Shown piece after piece: positions 21,386-21,423 of a stretch of DNA of 21,423 nucleotides. Within the stretch, counting starts at the first letter, position 1; each line of letters opens with the position of its first letter. This stretch comes from an uncultured Bacteroidaceae bacterium (GTDB taxonomy: Bacteria; Bacteroidota; Bacteroidia; Bacteroidales; Bacteroidaceae). The translations under genes were made by a program, and so were the position numbers. The notes beneath the pieces are model-generated. The model searched no databases. It saw nothing but the letters and a program-made list of their open reading frames with translations, and was not told the origin of the DNA. Location of the stretch: NCBI GenBank assembly GCA_904501945.1, contig CAJGCU010000032.1:1-21423 (forward strand), written 5' to 3'.

Positions 21386-21423
21386 TGAGAAAACCTTTAT
21401 TGCACACAAAAGTCACAGTCAAA
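21385..21423 (+). CDS. Start of a further ORF, possibly an integrase (truncated by window end)
   Basis: The ATG at 21385-21387 overlaps the preceding stop (TAATG) and stays open to the window end, giving 13 residues (MRKPLLHTKVTVK). The 1-bp overlap indicates translational coupling with the excisionase-like gene. A site-specific tyrosine integrase is the usual partner in this position, and integrases often start with a short basic beta segment like this. Thirteen residues cannot prove it. Confidence 0.4.
   Translation, partial: MRKPLLHTKVTVK

Noticed and set aside
1..21423. CRISPR arrays, tRNA or rRNA genes
   Set aside because: No regularly spaced identical repeats and no cloverleaf or rRNA-like segments were found in the intergenic regions.

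Overview
The window looks like a chromosomal segment from a member of the Bacteroidales, most likely Prevotellaceae (Prevotella/Segatella-like). The evidence is the Bacteroidetes-type promoter boxes (TAnnTTTG about 20 bp downstream of TTTG/TTG) in front of several genes, the absence of Shine-Dalgarno sequences, signal peptides ending in A-Q, modular secreted glycoside hydrolases with a short conserved C-terminal tail, and a Bacteroidetes-type HU-like protein. The taxonomic call is an inference from style, not from a database search.

Layout. (1) 2-1663 (+): the 3' end of glutamyl-tRNA synthetase, followed after 12 bp by the Kdo transferase WaaA. A 60-bp perfect palindrome fills almost all of the gap to the convergent next gene. 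(2) 1730-4330 (-): a PMCA-like calcium P-type ATPase with its own promoter. (3) 4506-8733 (-): a probable three-gene operon with a secreted calcineurin-like phosphoesterase carrying two tandem beta-rich modules, a LOG-type Rossmann nucleotide hydrolase and a secreted DUF4380-like protein. It is driven by two tandem promoters that share a 16-bp repeat and ends in a terminator hairpin overlapping the last stop codon. (4) 9113-17254: a cluster for plant cell-wall polysaccharide (probably xylan) breakdown. It holds a secreted GH30 glucuronoxylanase-like enzyme (+), a second and very different GH30 enzyme (-) transcribed behind an AraC-family regulator (-), and a large GH10 xylanase with duplicated Ig-like/CBM6 modules (-). 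No SusC/SusD pair and no hybrid two-component regulator is present inside the window. (5) 17816-20530 (+): an HU-like DNA-binding protein preceded by a striking nested repeat array, then dnaK; each ends in a clear intrinsic terminator. (6) 20825-21423 (+): a zinc-finger/double-HTH excisionase-like protein overlapping by one base the start of a further truncated ORF. This looks like the edge of an integrated mobile element next to dnaK.

How the genes fit together. The GH30, GH30 and GH10 enzymes are all exported and would act on hemicellulose at or outside the cell surface, with the AraC regulator as the likely local switch. Three exported proteins (phosphoesterase, large GH30, GH10) share the same C-terminal tail, suggesting a common export or anchoring route. 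The remaining genes are housekeeping (translation, LPS core, Ca2+ export, nucleoid protein, chaperone) apart from the mobile-element edge. The least explained signals are the repeat array before the HU gene, the 60-bp palindrome, the 7-bp-period drifting repeat near 11.8 kb, and the three 10-bp-phased TACTTA repeats before the excisionase-like gene.
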